Source of the DNA: Nitrosomonas sp.
GTDB lineage: Bacteria > Pseudomonadota > Gammaproteobacteria > Burkholderiales > Nitrosomonadaceae
Length of the DNA: 7,230 nucleotides
Reading direction: 5' to 3'
Assembly (NCBI GenBank): GCA_029881855.1
Contig: JAOULU010000082.1
Coordinates: forward strand, 1-7,230
The notes under the pieces were generated by a model, which was not told the origin of the DNA, ran no database searches, and worked only from the letters and a program-made list of their open reading frames with translations. The first letter of the stretch is position 1. Every line of letters begins with the position of its first letter. Both the position numbers and the translations under genes were made by a program. Below are positions 1-6,215 of the stretch, in pieces.

Positions 1-236
1 AACAAATTTTCGACTTAGCTATAGAAATAAAAACAGCAAGGTATTCCTGATGTTATCTTTACAGAAAATAAAGACAACTAAGCTGCTTACCCCTTCTGAC
101 GACCACGCTAATCCCTATACTACTTGCCTTAAGACATAGTAAGAGCAGACTCAAAGAGAGATAAATATGGAATACAACTTTATGGTCTAAATAAATCAAA
201 AGCTACCGAATAACCGCACCAACCGTTTTTGAGTGG
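1..236. other. Intergenic DNA downstream of usp, no gene seen
   Basis: No credible reading frame is visible on either strand in this AT-rich stretch. The only notable structure is an imperfect inverted repeat, GTTATCTTTA at 52-61 against TAAAGACAAC at 69-78, with a 7-base loop. The single mismatch becomes a G-U pair in minus-strand RNA, so the hairpin would form better in a transcript running out of usp. It has no T-tract and lies about 160 bases past the usp stop, so it is not called as a terminator. The ATG near 168 opens only a 7-codon frame. Confidence 0.5.
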
Positions 237-641
237 TTAGCTTGGTCGTACCAACAGTATAGAAGATTCAACAAGACTAACCAGTTGCTCTGCTACAGAG
301 CCCACAACAAATCGACGCATTCCTCTACGATTTGCTGTACCAACCACTATTAGATCTGCCTCCCATTCTTTTACGGCTCCACTGATTGCTTCGGAAATAC
401 CATTTAAGCCATAAGCAATATTCGACTCTAATAATTTAGTTTCTATGCTGAGCGCATCGACTGACTCTTCTGCCTTTGATAAAATTGCTTCGCCTGCAGC
501 TCTGGCTGATTCTTCATCCCCACTGAAGCAATGCACAATACACATTGCAGCATTATATGAATTCGCAATATTCTGTGCTTCTTCTAACGCTTTATTAGCA
601 GTTTCACTACCATCAACTGCTACCATAATTTTTTTGTACAT
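237..641 (-). CDS. Universal stress protein, UspA family, single domain
   Basis: This encodes a 134-residue single-domain universal stress protein, slightly shorter than the usual 140-150. The N-terminus MYKKIMVAVDGS is the typical first beta strand with Asp10. The C-terminal half carries the nucleotide-binding loop (101-115, GTANRRGM...VGS) and ends in the usual ILLVRPS strand. ATP-binding members have G-2x-G-9x-G(S/T). Here G101 and G114-S115 are present but the second glycine is Asn104, so ATP binding is uncertain. The ATG at 641 is supported by AAGGA eight bases upstream. Usp proteins are cytoplasmic and often modulate a transporter or respond to starvation and energy stress. This gene lies 93 bp downstream of the SulP transporter on the same strand, with a hairpin between them. 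A role tied to the transporter is inferred from that position only. Confidence 0.93.
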   Translation of the reverse strand: MYKKIMVAVDGSETANKALEEAQNIANSYNAAMCIVHCFSGDEESARAAGEAILSKAEESVDALSIETKLLESNIAYGLNGISEAISGAVKEWEADLIVVGTANRRGMRRFVVGSVAEQLVSLVESSILLVRPS

Positions 642-675
642 ATTAAAATCCTTTTTGAGCTTGTTCAGGTTATTT

Positions 676-703
676 AAAGGGCAGAGTTTGAACCCTGCCC
701 TTT
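676..703. terminator. Hairpin between transporter and usp, probable intrinsic terminator
   Basis: AAAGGGCAG (676-684) pairs perfectly with CTGCCCTTT (695-703), giving a 9 bp stem and a 10-base loop. It lies between the transporter stop (735) and the usp start (641). In the minus direction, that of both genes, only three Ts follow the stem, so it would be a leaky terminator or attenuator. In the plus direction six Ts (701-706) follow, which is the canonical form. It may therefore act mainly against antisense transcription entering the transporter gene, or in both directions. Confidence 0.6.
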
Positions 704-734
704 TTTAATACCGCTTATTACTACAACTTATTGA

Positions 735-2084
735 CTACACTAAGTTGCCGCTATCCTTCTTAAGATTCTCGAAATAGCGCTTGATTACAGCTTTACCTGG
801 CATATTGTCATGCTTGGTGTAAACCATATAGTGAATAATTGCATGAACAACCAATGCAATAATCAAGCCTTCAAAGATACCCAGCTCGAACACTAACAAT
901 CCAGTTGCAATCGCTAACATCATGGCATAAGGACCATAGTGAGTCACATGCACCAAACCAGCAATCATCTTATAACCAGAGAAGATCATAATCGCTGCCA
1001 AAGCAAACTTCGGCAAGAATTCCAGATACTCAGAGTTAAACAAGAAGAAGCCAACCACTGATCCAATAAATACTATTGAAAATTTAGTGTATGCACCCGC
1101 CAGTCTGTTTGTTGTACTCTTAGCTAATCCATCCAGGTTGGTCATACCACCAAAGAAGCTGGCACCCATGTTCGCCATCCAGATCGACAACAAACTATTG
1201 TTACTGTTACATTTACGCTTTAATGGATCAAGCTTTTCAATCGCTGCATTACTCATCACCTGTTCAATCACGTCAATAGTTGCCAACATGGCACAGAACA
1301 AGACCATTAATACAAACATCCAAACAGTCGTTCCAGCTTCAGGTATAGGTAACCTCAGGTAGAGATCAACATCTTCCACCTCGATCATTGGCACCTGAAT
1401 AAACTGTGCGATAATCACACCACCTATAATCAAGACAAAATAAGGGACCGCCGGTTGTATATCTTTGAATTTGGAAAACAGAACCAAGAACACGGCCATA
1501 CCGGCTGCGGATATAGCAACCATCGTAATCCGCGCACTATTCCAGAATTGTTCTTCAACCGCTTCCGCAGGCAATTCATAGGTAAACTCAAAGAATTTCA
1601 GCATAATCTTCAAGCCAATTCCAGCCAGCAACCCTTCAACCAAGTATACCGGCACTGCAACCAACAAATATTTTTGCCAATTAAAATGCCAGCAAACTGC
1701 TTGCATCGCTGCCGTTAGGAAAATACAAAACGCCATATTTTCCATACCAAAAGCTGATACACCTAACGCCAACGCTGGTGCTAATCCTGCTGCAATACCT
1801 GGGCTACCAATATAATTACCTGGTCTAAACCAGGACATGGTCCAACAAACAAAGCTGGCAAACACAACGGTTGCCAAGCCCACTTTAATTGGATAATCAG
1901 ACATCATCGCGATACCAATCGATAATGGTATCGCCATCGTGCCGGTAATAATTCCGGCCGCCGCATCACGCCCAGCATATTTTGCTTGGAACGCCGCTGC
2001 CCCAAAGTGTTTGTCGGCTGTTTTTACAACTGACCCATCAGGCGCAAGATTTTCGCCACCTGCTTGATTTTCATTTGAACTCAT
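735..2084 (-). CDS. SulP-family inorganic anion transporter lacking a STAS domain
   Basis: This is an inner-membrane carrier of 449 residues in the SulP (SLC26-like) family, which moves sulfate, bicarbonate or related anions. A hydrophilic N-terminus of about 38 residues precedes the first membrane segment (41-61), with its typical AGIITGTMAIPLSIGIAM signature. Next comes the GNYIGSPGIAAGLAPAL segment (89-105), which corresponds to the substrate-site helix of SulP proteins. Further hydrophobic segments follow. The region 268-332 (DVIEQVMSNAA, then FFGGMTNLDGLAKSTTN) matches the SulP block before the last helices. The chain stops about 30 residues after the last helix (about 395-421), where most SulP proteins carry a cytoplasmic STAS domain of about 100 residues. 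The ATG at 2084 has GGGAG 11 bases upstream. The substrate cannot be read from the sequence. Bicarbonate uptake in an autotroph is a guess, and sulfate is equally possible. A direct repeat in its upstream gap suggests control by the adjacent two-component system. Confidence 0.9.
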   Translation of the reverse strand: MSSNENQAGGENLAPDGSVVKTADKHFGAAAFQAKYAGRDAAAGIITGTMAIPLSIGIAMMSDYPIKVGLATVVFASFVCWTMSWFRPGNYIGSPGIAAGLAPALALGVSAFGMENMAFCIFLTAAMQAVCWHFNWQKYLLVAVPVYLVEGLLAGIGLKIMLKFFEFTYELPAEAVEEQFWNSARITMVAISAAGMAVFLVLFSKFKDIQPAVPYFVLIIGGVIIAQFIQVPMIEVEDVDLYLRLPIPEAGTTVWMFVLMVLFCAMLATIDVIEQVMSNAAIEKLDPLKRKCNSNNSLLSIWMANMGASFFGGMTNLDGLAKSTTNRLAGAYTKFSIVFIGSVVGFFLFNSEYLEFLPKFALAAIMIFSGYKMIAGLVHVTHYGPYAMMLAIATGLLVFELGIFEGLIIALVVHAIIHYMVYTKHDNMPGKAVIKRYFENLKKDSGNLV

Positions 2085-2205
2085 TTTAAAACTTTCTCCC
2101 CAATATATATTTCTGAATTTGTTTTGAGCGAGAAAAATTTAACATAACAAATGTGAAGAATTCGTGAAGAATTTATAAGAAGCACTGATATCTTATGGAG
2201 AAATA
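2085..2205 (-). promoter_or_regulatory. Upstream control region of the SulP transporter
   Basis: This 121 bp gap between kinase stop and transporter start probably holds a separate promoter. Reading the minus strand, TTCACG within the direct repeat lies about 16 bases upstream of TATGTT (near 2139-2144), a weak -35/-10 pair. A second AT-rich candidate, TATATT, lies near 2105-2110. A 6 bp inverted repeat, TGATAT at 2186-2191 with ATATCA at 2203-2208, overlaps the kinase stop codon. It lacks a T-tract, so it is not a clear terminator. The region is AT-rich, so promoter assignments are tentative. Confidence 0.4.
2153..2174 (-). promoter_or_regulatory. Tandem 11 bp direct repeat, candidate response-regulator operator
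   Basis: GTGAAGAATTC (2153-2163) is followed immediately by GTGAAGAATTT (2164-2174), identical in 10 of 11 bases. On the transporter's strand the core is TTCTTCAC, twice, one helical turn apart. OmpR/PhoB-family dimers bind head-to-tail direct repeats with a period of about 10-11 bp, and a gene for such a regulator lies about 1.3 kb away. The repeat overlaps the best -35 position for the transporter, as at activator-dependent promoters. The repeat is directly seen; its binding by this regulator is inferred. Confidence 0.5.
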
Positions 2206-3480
2206 TCATGTAAACGTAATTTTAAACATCGTTCCCTGCCCTGCCTGACTATCTACAGAAATAATCCAGCCATAGTGTGCACAAATACGTTTCACAATAG
2301 CCAAGCCTATTCCCAGCCCTTCACCTTGTGCAGAACCACGAAAAAAACGTTCATAAAGTAATGGTAGATAAGCAGGCTCTATACCGATACCAGAATCTGA
2401 TACCGATAAACAATTATTTTCAAATTCGACACGCACAAACCCACGTTCCGTATATTGCACAGCATTACGTAAGATATTGATTAATGCTGTATGTAGCGCT
2501 TGACGATTAAGTACTAATACAACATCTGGGTCAACGGACACTTCAAACGATAAATGCTTGCGATTTATTTCAGCTTGCAATACTTCAGCCACATCATAAA
2601 TACATTCTGCAATTGCGACTGGCTCCAATGTCCCAAGTGACTGCTCACGTGCTAAGAATAACAACGCCTGCAATTGCTCCCCCATACGTGCAGCTGCAGC
2701 TTCAATCATATTAATACGGACTCTAATTTGTTCTGGTAAGTCTGGATAAACAAGCAACAATTCACAACTAGTCAATATGGTAGTAATAGGGGTTCTTAAT
2801 TCATGGCTTATATTTGCAGTAAATTCTTGTTCACGTTGCAACATTCGCTTAATCCGGCTCTGGTAATCATCTAATGCATGGGCCAGTTGCGCCACCTCTT
2901 CATCCATATCAGGCTGTACCAATAGATCTGCCTGAGCATCACTCGGCGCGAGTAACTTCACACGCTCCGCAAGGTCGGTAACCTGTTTAACTAACAAACC
3001 AGCTAACAAATATCCAACCACAAATGCAATCGCAATTACTGCAATCCAAGATATGACGATTAACAACCGTAGTTCACTGAGTCTCTGTTTATGAAGTGTA
3101 GTTCGATAGGAAACGACAAACTTTACATCATCAATCTTTCGAACTAGAACATGGATATCTTCAAAATCGTAGTAGATACGGTGATAGGCGGCATTTAGCC
3201 CACGATAATAGGCTGGTATCTGCAATTCGTCATCCATGTTACGAATGACGTAACTTTTAAGATGAGAGCCTATTTGCGAAATAAAATCGGAATGTTTGCG
3301 ATAGCGATGAACCAGATGATCCATCTCCATTCTGACAACTTGTTCGATATGTGCTTCTTCAATATTATCGGAGGCAATATAAAGGATAATACTGAGTGCG
3401 CCAACAATAAATATACAAAATGTTGCTAACGCAATGGCAACACGTAGACGTATTCCACGTTCAATCTTGAGCTTCTGCAC
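2206..3480 (-). CDS. Sensor histidine kinase, HisKA/HATPase type
   Basis: This is a 424-residue inner-membrane sensor kinase of classical layout. TM1 is about 12-36, a periplasmic sensor loop of about 100 residues spans 37-136, and TM2 is about 137-164. A HAMP-like linker runs to about 215. The HisKA domain has ANISHELRTP with phospho-acceptor His226. The ATPase domain has the N box (Asn335, Asn339), the G1 box SDSGIGI (Asp362) and the G2 box EGLGIGLAIVKR (387-398). All catalytic motifs are intact. The sensor loop has no recognised ligand motif. The start is a GTG at 3480 inside the regulator's 3' end, a 20 bp overlap with no clear Shine-Dalgarno, suggesting translational coupling. It should autophosphorylate and pass the phosphate to Asp53 of the neighbouring regulator. 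The signal is unknown. Confidence 0.95.
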   Translation of the reverse strand: MQKLKIERGIRLRVAIALATFCIFIVGALSIILYIASDNIEEAHIEQVVRMEMDHLVHRYRKHSDFISQIGSHLKSYVIRNMDDELQIPAYYRGLNAAYHRIYYDFEDIHVLVRKIDDVKFVVSYRTTLHKQRLSELRLLIVISWIAVIAIAFVVGYLLAGLLVKQVTDLAERVKLLAPSDAQADLLVQPDMDEEVAQLAHALDDYQSRIKRMLQREQEFTANISHELRTPITTILTSCELLLVYPDLPEQIRVRINMIEAAAARMGEQLQALLFLAREQSLGTLEPVAIAECIYDVAEVLQAEINRKHLSFEVSVDPDVVLVLNRQALHTALINILRNAVQYTERGFVRVEFENNCLSVSDSGIGIEPAYLPLLYERFFRGSAQGEGLGIGLAIVKRICAHYGWIISVDSQAGQGTMFKITFT

Positions 3481-4156
3481 GTGGAATTAAACAATAACCA
3501 AGGCCATGTATGGTCTCAATGGGGTCATAACCACCAGCACGAGTCAATGTACGTCGTAACACATGCATATGGCTGCGTAAAGTATCACTGGTTTCTTGCG
3601 CATCTTCCCATGCTTCTGATTCTAGCTCCTTGCGACTAAAAACTCGACCTGGCTCACTCATCATCAATGCCAATAAACGAATACATTTAGGCGGCAGTTT
3701 GACATTTGTATCAGCAAAACGCACAGCAAGTGTCTTGGGATCATAGGATAATTTATCAACTTCCAACATGCGATTAGCCACCTTACCCAGATGACGCTTA
3801 TGCAAAGCCATTAACCGCGCTTCAACTTCCTTTAATGCAAACGGCTTGACAAGATAATCATCCGCCCCGTTCTCAAACCCCTCTAGTTTATCTTCGAGTG
3901 TATCTCGTGCAGTCAGCATTAATACGGGCGTATCAACTTGGGAATCTTCCCGCAACTTACGGCATAGCGTAATACCATTCATGCCAGGCAACCCCAAATC
4001 AAGTAAGATACCATCAAAAGATTGTGTCACCGCAAGATGAAGCCCCGCTATACCATTGGCAGCTGCATCTGCACTATGGCCACGCGACTCTAAAAAATCA
4101 TAAAGATTAGATGCGATAGCTAAATCATCTTCAATAATTAAAATATGCATATGCAC
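3461..4156 (-). CDS. OmpR/PhoB-family DNA-binding response regulator
   Basis: This is a 231-residue two-domain transcription regulator. The receiver domain (about 3-118) has the acidic pair Asp10-Asp11, phospho-acceptor Asp53 in ILLDLGLPGMNG, Thr82 and Lys104 (in LVKPF), so the phosphorylation site is complete. The C-terminal winged helix (about 132-226) shows PPKCIRLLALMMSEPGRVFSRKEL, a recognition-helix region TSDTLRSHMHVLRRTL, and the closing hairpin IETIHGLGYCL. The frame opens with GTG at 4156. An in-frame ATG six bases later (4150-4148) gives the more usual N-terminus MHILIIEDD and may be the true start. Neither has a good Shine-Dalgarno. It starts about 40 bp after the hemE stop and overlaps the kinase. 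Its likely target is the direct repeat ahead of the SulP gene. Confidence 0.95.
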   Translation of the reverse strand: MHMHILIIEDDLAIASNLYDFLESRGHSADAAANGIAGLHLAVTQSFDGILLDLGLPGMNGITLCRKLREDSQVDTPVLMLTARDTLEDKLEGFENGADDYLVKPFALKEVEARLMALHKRHLGKVANRMLEVDKLSYDPKTLAVRFADTNVKLPPKCIRLLALMMSEPGRVFSRKELESEAWEDAQETSDTLRSHMHVLRRTLTRAGGYDPIETIHGLGYCLIPRAEAQD

Positions 4157-4196
4157 AACGTTGTTTTACAATTGACAACCTTTCATCTCGTTATTA

Positions 4197-5258
4197 TCAA
4201 TGAAACTTGCGGCTCAGGTTATGCACGGCTTCTACCAAGGCTGCCGCATTCTCTGGCGGCGTAAATTGAGAGATACCGTGACCAAGGTTAAACACATGGC
4301 CGCTCCCTGTTCCATAACTGGTTAATATTCTTTCAACTTCTGCCTTAATTACTTCTGGTGAAGCAAATAGTACGGACGGATCTAGATTACCTTGTAATGC
4401 CACTTGATCTCCAACTCGGCGACGTGCTTCACCAATATCTATTGTCCAATCCAAACCAACCGCATCACAGCCGATTCCTGCAATCGCTTCCAGCCACAAA
4501 CCACCGCCCTTGGTAAATACCACACATGGTATGTGTGCACCATCGTGTTCACGTTTAAGTCCAGAAACAATTTGCTGGATATAACGTAAAGAAAATTCCT
4601 GGTATGCAACATGTGACAATGCACCACCCCAAGTATCAAAAATCATAACGGCTTGCGCACCCGATTCGATTTGCGCATTCAGATAAGCAATTACTGCTTG
4701 CGCATTAACATCAAGAATATGATGTAGCAATTCGGGGCGTTGATACAACATGGTCTTGATTTCACGAAAATCCGTGCCGCCACGACCTTCAACCATATAA
4801 CACGCTAATGTAAACGGGCTACCGGAAAAACCTATCAATGGCACCTGATTATCCAACGCTTTGCGAATCTCTGACACAGCATCCATTACATAACGTAATT
4901 CACTAGACGGATCAGGCACTTTTAACGCATGAATTTCCTTCTCTTCACGCAAGGGGCGCTCAAACATCGGACCTTCGCCATGAGCGAAATAAAGCCCTAA
5001 ACCCATTGCGTCTGGGATGGTTAGAATATCAGAAAACAATATTGCCGCATCCAACGGAAAACGCGCCAATGGCTGCATAGTGACTTCTGTTGCAAACCCA
5101 GGATTCTTACATAAAGAAAGAAAATCGCCCGCGCGCGCGCGCGTCTCATTGTATTCAGATAAATATCGTCCAGCTTGACGCATTAACCAAACGGGTGTGT
5201 ACTCAACAGGCTGCTTTTGCAAAGCCCGCAAGAAAGTGTCATTTTTAGGTGTTGTCAT
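4197..5258 (-). CDS. hemE: Uroporphyrinogen decarboxylase
   Basis: This cytoplasmic heme-pathway enzyme removes four acetate carboxyl groups from uroporphyrinogen III to give coproporphyrinogen III. At 353 residues it has the normal full length. The N-terminal signature [15 protein letters not shown] contains Arg27 and Arg31, which bind substrate carboxylates. The catalytic aspartate is Asp77 in [16 protein letters not shown]. Tyr154 in [11 protein letters not shown] and His327 in NLGHGI match the other conserved active-site residues, and FDTWGG (207-212) and FTKGGG (248-253) are family blocks. The ATG at 5258 gives the usual start [21 protein letters not shown] lies about 13 bases upstream, rather far for a ribosome site. 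A (CG)7 tract lies inside the gene at 5130-5143. hemE is probably the first gene of a transcript continuing into the two-component genes. Confidence 0.98.
   Translation of the reverse strand: MTTPKNDTFLRALQKQPVEYTPVWLMRQAGRYLSEYNETRARAGDFLSLCKNPGFATEVTMQPLARFPLDAAILFSDILTIPDAMGLGLYFAHGEGPMFERPLREEKEIHALKVPDPSSELRYVMDAVSEIRKALDNQVPLIGFSGSPFTLACYMVEGRGGTDFREIKTMLYQRPELLHHILDVNAQAVIAYLNAQIESGAQAVMIFDTWGGALSHVAYQEFSLRYIQQIVSGLKREHDGAHIPCVVFTKGGGLWLEAIAGIGCDAVGLDWTIDIGEARRRVGDQVALQGNLDPSVLFASPEVIKAEVERILTSYGTGSGHVFNLGHGISQFTPPENAAALVEAVHNLSRKFH
5130..5143. repeat. Alternating (CG)7 dinucleotide tract inside hemE
   Basis: Fourteen bases of uninterrupted alternating C and G encode the Arg-Ala-Arg-Ala part of the TRARAGD segment (residues 39-45) just after the active-site arginines. 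The protein segment is conserved in HemE, so the tract results from codon choice in a gene that is otherwise much less GC-rich. Such tracts can adopt Z-form DNA and are slippage-prone; gain or loss of one unit would shift the hemE frame. Confidence 0.85.
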
Positions 5259-5286
5259 TAATAAAGCCCGATCTTCCTCGATTCTA

Positions 5287-5316
5287 ATTTTATTGTTTTA
5301 ATATAGTTTTTATCAA
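5287..5316 (-). promoter_or_regulatory. hemE: Candidate sigma-70 promoter of hemE
   Basis: On the minus strand TTGATA (5316-5311, 5 of 6 to the -35 consensus) is followed after 18 bases by TAAAAT (5292-5287, 5 of 6 to the -10 consensus). Transcription would start near 5280, giving a leader of about 20 bases. The surrounding DNA is AT-rich, so chance matches are possible, but position and spacing fit the gene. Confidence 0.45.
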
Positions 5317-5683
5317 ACGTAATTACTTCATATTAACTGACCATTCTACCAGCGAATGATCTTGGCGTACATTGCCAATGTTAGTGTATGTACATAAAAA
5401 ACATGTTAACTAGCACGCAAATAGCTAACAGCCAAATTTTACTGTTTTATCATTGCAGATCTTTTTGATCTAGCATCTAACGTAACAAAGGGATTGAGCA
5501 CATACGAACCAGAGTTTAATATCGAAAGAATTGAGACTAACAAGTTTGCCGGATTCCGATATCTAGAGGAAATTACAACTCGATACCTGATAACTAACTA
5601 AAGTTTCATAGGGTTTCAGAAATGCAAACGATTATAAAATTGTTAATGTGATGACTGCAACCAACTGTATAGAAATAACACCA

Positions 5684-5730
5684 CTATTATTTCCAAATAA
5701 TAGCCATCTAAGATATTTGGAAACATATCT
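5684..5730. repeat. Cluster of three overlapping inverted repeats
   Basis: CTATTATTT (5684-5692) and AAATAATAG (5695-5703) form a perfect 9 bp inverted repeat. TTTCCAAATA (5690-5699) and TATTTGGAAA (5714-5723) form a perfect 10 bp one sharing bases with the first. AGATAT (5711-5716) and ATATCT (5725-5730) form a third that shares bases with the second. The first and second, and the second and third, are mutually exclusive as hairpins, so the site could switch between alternative structures. No flanking gene explains it. Confidence 0.7.
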
Positions 5731-5834
5731 CTTAACCATCGTAGTAGAAGCGATTTGCCCTTGAAATTCTCACTCACTGGATTTTCATGGGTAATTTAAC
5801 ATTAGCTTATCCTTAGAATTCCGTATCCCCATGG

Positions 5835-5854
5835 CTGTCTCTATTCGGAGACAG
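5835..5854. repeat. Perfect 7 bp inverted repeat with A-run
   Basis: CTGTCTC (5835-5841) and GAGACAG (5848-5854) pair around a 6-base loop, followed by six As (5855-5860). On the plus strand this is a hairpin followed by As. On the minus strand the Ts come before the stem. It therefore fits a terminator in neither direction. It could be an operator or a remnant of a mobile element end. Confidence 0.6.
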
Positions 5855-6010
5855 AAAAAATTAGTTATAAACAAGCTATTAGCTTTATCGATACAAAAAG
5901 TTTAGATTTTGGTGACAGTTTATTTACATTAGATGTATACACAATTGTCTATCCCTTGGTTTTAAATAGAAATATTTTCTTGGCCTAAAAATTGCTTTGT
6001 GCTTAATTAA

Positions 6011-6129
6011 GGCAGTGCTGATTAAACGTCAACCTCGTGAAGAATGGTATCCAAGCGTTTATTGACTTGGGTTCTCTCCTCCTTCTCATATCTTTTCGAA
6101 ATGTTGGCTCCTATTAAATCAGCGCTTCC
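6011..6129. mobile_element. 119 bp MITE-like element with imperfect terminal inverted repeats
   Basis: The left end GGCAGTGCTGATTAAA (6011-6026) and the reverse complement of the right end, GGAAGCGCTGATTTAA (6129-6114), match at 13 of 16 positions. TTAA lies directly outside both ends (6007-6010 and 6130-6133), consistent with a 4 bp target duplication. Ends starting GG(A/C)AG followed by CTGATT resemble those of DDE-transposase insertion sequences, but the family is not identified. The element is far too short for a transposase, so it would be non-autonomous or an internally deleted remnant. On the minus strand a 35-codon frame runs from the right end to a stop at 6022-6024, with the charged segment KRYEKEERTQVNKR. 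It has no start codon and may be a fragment of a former gene. Confidence 0.6.
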
Positions 6130-6158
6130 TTAACAATATTTAATAAAAACACTTAAAT
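6130..6158 (+). promoter_or_regulatory. Weak candidate promoter at the MITE edge
   Basis: TTAACA (6130-6135, 5 of 6 to the -35 consensus) is followed by 17 bases and TTAAAT (6153-6158, 4 of 6 to the -10 consensus). It begins exactly at the right flank of the MITE-like element and points toward the small plus-strand reading frame. In DNA this AT-rich the match may be accidental. Confidence 0.25.
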
Positions 6159-6165
6159 AAAGAGT

Positions 6166-6210
6166 ATGAGCCGAATAGTTCGGCATTATGCTGATAAAAA
6201 CTGGGGGTGA
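6166..6210 (+). other. Possible 14-codon leader frame containing a hairpin
   Basis: An ATG at 6166 opens MSRIVRHYADKNWG and stops at TGA 6208-6210, overlapping the GGGGGTGA ribosome site of the next frame. Within it GCCGAA (6170-6175) and TTCGGC (6179-6184) form a perfect 6 bp stem with a 3-base loop. A leader peptide or structured 5' region controlling the downstream frame is possible. There is no good ribosome site for the leader, only AAAGAG placed too close to the ATG. Confidence 0.2.
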
Positions 6211-6215
6211 TTTAT

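Larger units (their letters stand above)
5317..6010. other. AT-rich intergenic DNA without a convincing gene
   Basis: About 700 bases with no start-containing frame of credible length. Two stop-free frames of about 60 codons lie on the plus strand (about 5425-5604 and 5806-5989). Both lack an ATG and a ribosome site and are about what chance would give in this much AT-rich DNA. They could be eroded coding remnants, but nothing recognisable is encoded. The region holds small palindromes, such as TATGTACATA at 5387-5396 and TTGGC/GCCAA at 5362-5378. It also contains the two larger inverted-repeat structures listed separately. Confidence 0.5.

Noticed and set aside
676..703. On the minus strand the hairpin loop contains TTCAAAC, resembling a tRNA T-loop.
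   Set aside because: The stem pairing does not fit a T-arm, and no D-arm, anticodon arm or acceptor stem is present around it. It is a simple hairpin.
2186..2208. TGATAT/ATATCA inverted repeat at the kinase stop as a terminator.
   Set aside because: Six AT-rich base pairs with an 11-base loop and no T-tract; too weak.
4143..4164. Short palindromes ATATGCATAT and ACAACGTTGT around the regulator start.
   Set aside because: They are short, lie partly within coding sequence, and show no repeat elsewhere to support an operator.
5425..5604. Stop-free plus-strand frame with protein-like composition (contains TYEPEFNIERIETNKFAGF).
   Set aside because: No ATG, no ribosome site and no recognised family. 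About 60 codons without a stop is expected by chance in this much DNA.
5806..5989. A second stop-free plus-strand frame of about 60 codons.
   Set aside because: No start codon or ribosome site, and no recognisable motif.
6037..6045. Single GTGAAGAAT matching half of the candidate regulator box.
   Set aside because: There is no second copy 11 bp away, and it lies inside the MITE-like element, so it is probably a chance match.
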